Source of the DNA: CAYSPU01 sp964432995 | Lineage (GTDB): Bacteria; Verrucomicrobiota; Verrucomicrobiia; Limisphaerales; JAHDYP01 | NCBI GenBank assembly: GCA_964432995.1 | Contig: CAYSPU010000021.1 | Coordinates: 1-35,431 of the forward strand | DNA: 35,431 nt | Direction: 5' to 3' | Part shown: positions 33,401-35,431 of the stretch, one piece after another | Layout: the number at the start of each line of letters is the position of its first letter | Numbering within the stretch: position 1 is the stretch's first letter | Translations under genes and position numbers: made by a program | The notes under the pieces: generated by a model | Seen by the model: only the letters and a program-made list of their open reading frames with translations | What the model was told of the DNA's origin: nothing | Databases searched by the model: none

Positions 33401-33572
33401 TGCCGAGCGCTTCGCCGTGGTCTTCTACCAGCAACTGCTCCGCGGCCAAACCATCGGCACTGCCCTGCTCCAGGCCCGCAACGAAGTCCGCACCCTCAAA
33501 CCCGCCACCGTCGATTGGGCCGATTACCTCCACTACGGCGACTTCAATTACACCCTGAAACAAGGGACATGA
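30492..33572 (+). CDS. Lipase-like hydrolase / M17-N macro-like / CHAT protease fusion protein
   Basis: The protein has 1026 residues and no signal peptide; the first 30 residues are basic. Residues about 75-385 are an alpha/beta hydrolase of LCAT/PGAP1 type: oxyanion loop LPGIMGS (80-86), nucleophile elbow VAHSMGG (Ser186), AGDGTVPL (Asp337) and ESHGSLPNH (His359 or His365), so the triad looks intact. Residues about 465-640 resemble the N-terminal macro-like domain of M17 leucyl aminopeptidases (ARALVLGLFREVTPTGAASA, FAGNVGEVFILPT, LFAGLGTF) without the catalytic half. Residues about 730-1026 are a CHAT domain, a caspase-like cysteine peptidase, with His878 in YDLVHYAGHA and Cys919 in VVFNACEAGR. 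A lipase and a protease in one chain, next to a TIR-like gene, suggest a membrane- or protein-attacking effector of a conflict system. No ribosome binding site is visible at the ATG; that start keeps all domains. Confidence 0.88.
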   Translation: MNSTRNRKRTTSRSRTRGKSAAASGYRRDNPDIERALLTGDAADELTTYFGESGYNELTELAHAATRRGLPRGAERVLILPGIMGSKLGIADAGLFGLDDVIWLDPKEIAFGTLTRLALGSGHTSKVVPLGVMLLFYLKLKLRLRAAGFAADFWGYDWRRSATELGAQLCQHLRSSPDKVHLVAHSMGGLVARAALKQGASPRVNRLVMLGTPNHGSFMATQAIRATLDTIRTLAKFDLRHNAEELCAQVFNTFPSLYQLLPSPRKFSAFDLFDPAAWPPDGPQPLPDLLRAARELPDQLAPPSDRFHLIVGVNQETVTGLELRDRQFAYTQSRAGDGTVPLAFAQLDGVSTHYVDESHGSLPNHAQVARAVADLLRTGQTNLLPSSWTAPRAVPRQLDDRQLRTAVSADKRTQPPTPAEARELLARFVSADARDATGSPEPATPGQPPTELRFDSLVVGRRRQHRLDLCLAQGDITQANARALVLGLFREVTPTGAASAVDARMNGALSEMVARRMFAGNVGEVFILPTGRHPVRADLVLFAGLGTFDEFRVETLQLVAENTIRTLIRTEVEDLATVLLGGNSGQTIATSLEHLLRGFVRGLLDADRDFRFRRIILCENDPARFAELRQELYRLAGTPLLADVEVTFDERVLPAPDVSEAPVRGAVTTGAPAPNYLIVRQEEARGDRLLLRSSLLTAGAKATVVTDAKHVSAKALRNLLDEIESRQFTPAAIPQYGTRLGQLLLADEILAVLPTQADRHLVVVHDAPASRVPWETLHIGGRFPAVAAGLSRRYLAENLSVAKWLETRRQQPVLEVLLVINPTRDLDGAEREGARVRTLIESGLHARLTVRHGAEATRDVLRADFRSGQYDLVHYAGHAFFDPKQPSRSGILCAGEDVLSGAELSGLGNLPNLVVFNACEAGRIRSGADLKKRHLEMPRRMERAVGLAESFLRGGIANYVGTYWPVGDAAAERFAVVFYQQLLRGQTIGTALLQARNEVRTLKPATVDWADYLHYGDFNYTLKQGT

Positions 33573-33602
33573 TGCGGGAACCATGAGGCCGGCCGCGTGA
33601 CT

Positions 33603-33607
33603 GGAGG
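33603..33607 (+). promoter_or_regulatory. Ribosome binding site that sets the start of the TIR-like gene
   Basis: GGAGG lies six bases before the ATG at 33614, an ideal spacing. It is in direct contact with an in-frame ATG at 33608, which is therefore too close to be the start. Confidence 0.8.
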
Positions 33608-33613
33608 ATGACC

Positions 33614-34609
33614 ATGCGATACTGCATTACTGGCAAAGGCGCGGGACCCTCGTTGGAATGGAAATTGGAGTCCAACAAGACCGAGAAAGAGACGAGCGTC
33701 ATCATTCAGCACGTCCGCCACACCGGCGGCTACATCGGGCGCGAGCGGCCGGAAAACCGTGAGCAAGGTCTCAAGGCCCTGCGCGGCGCCCTCGCCAAGA
33801 GCAAGACCGACTGGATCGCTCCCGACGTGAGGGAGTGGATCCTGGACCTGGACAAGCTCGGAAGTGCGTTCCCCCCTCTGAATCGCTTGGCCTGGTTCAG
33901 AGGCAAAGTGCTGCTCGAACCGCAGTTCGAGTGGGGCGAGACCGCGGGTTCTCAGGATATGCGCGAGTCGGCAAGATGGCAGGAGCGCTGGGTCGAGCGC
34001 ACCACTCCCCCGGGCTGCTTGCCAGTTGATCTTCCGGAATCCTCTCGCCGGTCCAACCAGGCCACCTATGAATCCCGCGTCTGGTTCGTCGTGGTTCCCG
34101 AAGTGGTCGAACGCAAGGTGATCCTCCTGGAGTCGCCGCCCGAACTGGAGAACAGCCTGCGCCGCTTCCGCGCGGACTTCCGCCATCCCAAGCAGACGGC
34201 CTTCATCATCATGCGTTTCGGGCAGACAGAGGCTCAGGACCAACTCCTGAACGCCATCAAGACAGTGCTGCGAAGCCATGGGCTGGACGGCGTGCGCGCC
34301 GACGAGAAACAGTATAGCGACGATCTGCTGCTGAACGTTCGCACCTTCATGCACGGCTGCGGGTTCGCCATCGCCGTTTTCGAGCGCGCGGAGGAAGAAA
34401 CCTTCAGCCCCAATGTCGCCCTCGAGTTGGGCTACCTCCTGGCGATCGGCAAACCGGTCTGCTTGCTGAAGGATCGACGGCTCGAGACCCTCCCCACCGA
34501 CCTCACGGGGAAGTTGTACTCAACCTTCGACCCCGGCGATCCATCCCACAGCATCGCCCAGGAGTTGACGGCATGGCTCCAAAGAAACGAGCTTGCCCGA
34601 CCGGCGTAG
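33614..34609 (+). CDS. Protein with C-terminal TIR / deoxyribosyltransferase-like domain
   Basis: The protein has 331 residues. Residues 1 to about 190 form a domain I do not recognise: beta-rich at the start (MRYCITGKGAGPSLEWKLES) with a Trp-rich middle (RLAWFRGKVLLEPQFEW) and a strand VWFVVVPEVVERKVILLE. Residues about 194-325 have the Rossmann-like pattern of TIR-like and nucleoside 2-deoxyribosyltransferase-like domains: AFIIMRFG (196-203), GLDGVRADEKQYSDDLLLNV (223-242), FMHGCGFAIAVF (245-256), SPNVALELGYLLAIGKPVCL (265-284) with Glu271 in the place of the catalytic glutamate of NAD-cleaving relatives, and LTGKLYSTFDP (297-307). It probably binds or cleaves a nucleotide such as NAD. It follows the CHAT fusion gene by 41 bases with its own ribosome binding site, so the two form one transcription unit. 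NAD cleavage is inferred from the fold only. Confidence 0.87.
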   Translation: MRYCITGKGAGPSLEWKLESNKTEKETSVIIQHVRHTGGYIGRERPENREQGLKALRGALAKSKTDWIAPDVREWILDLDKLGSAFPPLNRLAWFRGKVLLEPQFEWGETAGSQDMRESARWQERWVERTTPPGCLPVDLPESSRRSNQATYESRVWFVVVPEVVERKVILLESPPELENSLRRFRADFRHPKQTAFIIMRFGQTEAQDQLLNAIKTVLRSHGLDGVRADEKQYSDDLLLNVRTFMHGCGFAIAVFERAEEETFSPNVALELGYLLAIGKPVCLLKDRRLETLPTDLTGKLYSTFDPGDPSHSIAQELTAWLQRNELARPA

Positions 34610-34663
34610 CCCGGACGCCGCAGCTTCGCGCTTCCCATGAACCGTACGCGCAAGTTGCTGATA

Positions 34664-34730
34664 ATGAACGAAACGTCGAACGTCCAACGTCCAACGTTGA
34701 ACGAAAAGAACGTTCAGCGTTCGATGTTCG
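34664..34730. repeat. AACRTCC heptamer repeat with palindrome, copy II
   Basis: AACGTCG, AACGTCC, AACGTCC and AACGTTG follow each other from 34673 to 34700, and the last unit opens a hairpin: AACGTTGAACG (34693-34703) pairs with CGTTCAGCGTT (34711-34721), with one G-T pair, around the loop AAAAGAA. Inverted heptamers (TCGATGTTCG) continue to the right. The plan is the same as at 2634-2720. It begins 54 bases after the stop of the TIR-like gene and may end that transcript, although no T-run follows. Confidence 0.8.
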
Positions 34731-34793
34731 TTCCGGTTCATGCCCCCAACGCGCGTCCAAACTTGGGAGGTCCGGCCTTTCCTTGAACCGTCC

Positions 34794-34820
34794 GGTAGGG
34801 CGACCTCTCCGAGGGCGCCG
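34794..34820 (+). repeat. 27-bp dispersed repeat, single copy
   Basis: GGTAGGGCGACCTCTCCGAG plus GGCGCCG differs at only two positions from the copy at 6056-6082. Here the unit is alone, without the inverted partner seen at 6111-6137. Confidence 0.72.
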
Positions 34821-35176
34821 AACAGAAGCGTGGAGCCGATCATGTGGCCGCAAGTCCGCTTCTGCCCGCGAACCGCACCGGGATCCGAGGCCGCGCGTGG
34901 ACACAACCAAGGAGCAGGTGGCTGCCCGCTCGGTGTTGAACAGACCGCGAAGAACCGCAAAGTGAGTGCGACCGGGGAAGCCAGTCTCTCTGCGGCTCCT
35001 GGCGTGCTTCTGTTCCGAGTCCGAGGGGACGAACAGCCACGCAGGAACACAGAAACGAAAGGTGTCGGGGGCGAACCCGATCCCGGTATCTTCTCTTCGC
35101 ACCCATCCCGTTCCTTTCTTTCGCATTGCCAGCGGGGGTTCGGCTCTGGTGGGTTCGGCAACGTGTGCGGCGTATG

Positions 35177-35374
35177 GGGCTGCTGCCCGCCGGGACGTCG
35201 GGCGGTCCGACGGAGCGCGACACACCTGGCTCGCAGCCGCAACCGGAGCACAGGCGACAATCGAAGGTTCCCAACCGCCTCCGTCCTCCAATCACGCCGC
35301 CAGTTGCGGACCGCGGGTCTTCTCGACCCGCAGCAAAACGCACACACCCTTGGCTGCGGGTCGAGATTGGGGAT
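35177..35374. repeat. GC-rich modular dispersed repeat, copy 3
   Basis: Blocks in order are GGGGCTGCTGCCCGCCGGGA, CGGGCGGTCCG, GGAGCGCGAC, ATCGAAGGTTC, then TTGCGGACCGCGGGTCTTCT with CGACCCGCAGCA and GGCTGCGGGTCGAGA. The first four blocks occur in copy 1 (4201-4313) in a different order, and the last ones occur in copies 1 and 2. The right part can fold: GGGTCTTCTCGACCC is a short stem, and GACCCGCAGC pairs with GGCTGCGGGTC. Confidence 0.7.
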
Positions 35375-35431
35375 TGGGAATTGAGGATTCTCGATTTGGG
35401 ATGGTCAAGTCCTGAAACTGATTTGGTACTT

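Larger units (their letters stand above)
34610..35431. other. 822 bases of repeat-rich DNA without a gene, to the window edge
   Basis: It contains the heptamer palindrome (34664-34730), one copy of the 27-bp repeat (34794-34820) and the modular GC-rich repeat (35177-35374). Open frames on both strands are Arg/Pro/Ser-rich and overlap one another, and none has a recognisable domain. The stretch 34830-35170 shows no structure I can name. Confidence 0.65.

Noticed and set aside
31347..33584. Long open frame on the minus strand opposite the CHAT fusion gene
   Set aside because: It is the antisense frame of a GC-rich gene with strong third-position bias; its translation is Gly/Ala/Glu-rich without domains, whereas the plus strand has intact catalytic motifs in three domains.
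34830..35170. Search for a gene or RNA in the stretch beyond the TIR-like gene
   Set aside because: No frame has protein-like composition, no start with a ribosome binding site, and no tRNA-like or other foldable conserved structure could be recognised.

Overview
The window looks like a contig from a GC-rich Gram-negative bacterium, most likely of the Planctomycetes-Verrucomicrobia-Chlamydiae group and probably Verrucomicrobiota. The pointers are an FG-GAP/VCBS propeller esterase, a secreted PQQ-type propeller with the NWPCFRGP start, a Tat-exported alpha-galactosidase, a BBP2-type porin, lpxA (so an LPS outer membrane), a GT81 glucosyl-3-phosphoglycerate synthase, and AACRTCC-type heptamer repeats between genes. 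The assignment is an inference from gene content. A run of 28 N at 18044-18071 shows that this is a scaffolded draft assembly.

Region 1 (1-11400, all minus strand) is an export and carbohydrate block: a truncated secreted protein at the edge, a seven-repeat propeller fused to a CE12-like SGNH acetylesterase, an MFS transporter, a PQQ-like propeller protein, a Tat-exported alpha-galactosidase and a large lipoprotein with an internal duplication. No SusC/SusD pair is present. Region 2 (11500-16370) is core metabolism: a Cys-rich conserved protein, lysC and hom on the minus strand, and gapA divergent on the plus strand with a clear terminator.

Region 3 (16600-23280) has two divergent groups. 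On the minus strand, glycosyltransferase, HAD hydrolase and a second glycosyltransferase are joined by two ATGA stop/start overlaps. On the plus strand lie a small membrane protein, a GpgS-like enzyme and a larger membrane protein. GpgS together with the MggA-like second glycosyltransferase suggests synthesis of a glucosylglycerate or mannosylglucosylglycerate compatible solute. The HAD protein is interrupted by the N run and lacks the usual second aspartate of HAD phosphatases.

Region 4 (23400-30222) holds a BBP2-like porin with a promoter, a strong ribosome binding site and an excellent terminator, converging on a tight six-gene minus-strand operon lspA-miaA-hflX-radC-lpxA-outer membrane barrel.

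Region 5 (30492-34609) is the most interesting part. It is a two-gene plus-strand unit encoding a 1026-residue fusion of a Ser-Asp-His lipase-like hydrolase, an M17-N/macro-like domain and a CHAT (caspase-like) protease, followed 41 bases later by a protein with an unfamiliar N-terminal half and a TIR/deoxyribosyltransferase-like C-terminal domain. This has the look of an uncharacterised conflict or anti-phage module. Beyond it come about 820 bases of repeat-rich non-coding DNA. Three families of dispersed repeats (heptamer palindromes, a GC-rich modular element and a 27-bp element) occupy the intergenic spaces of the window. No rRNA, tRNA, CRISPR array or transposase was seen.
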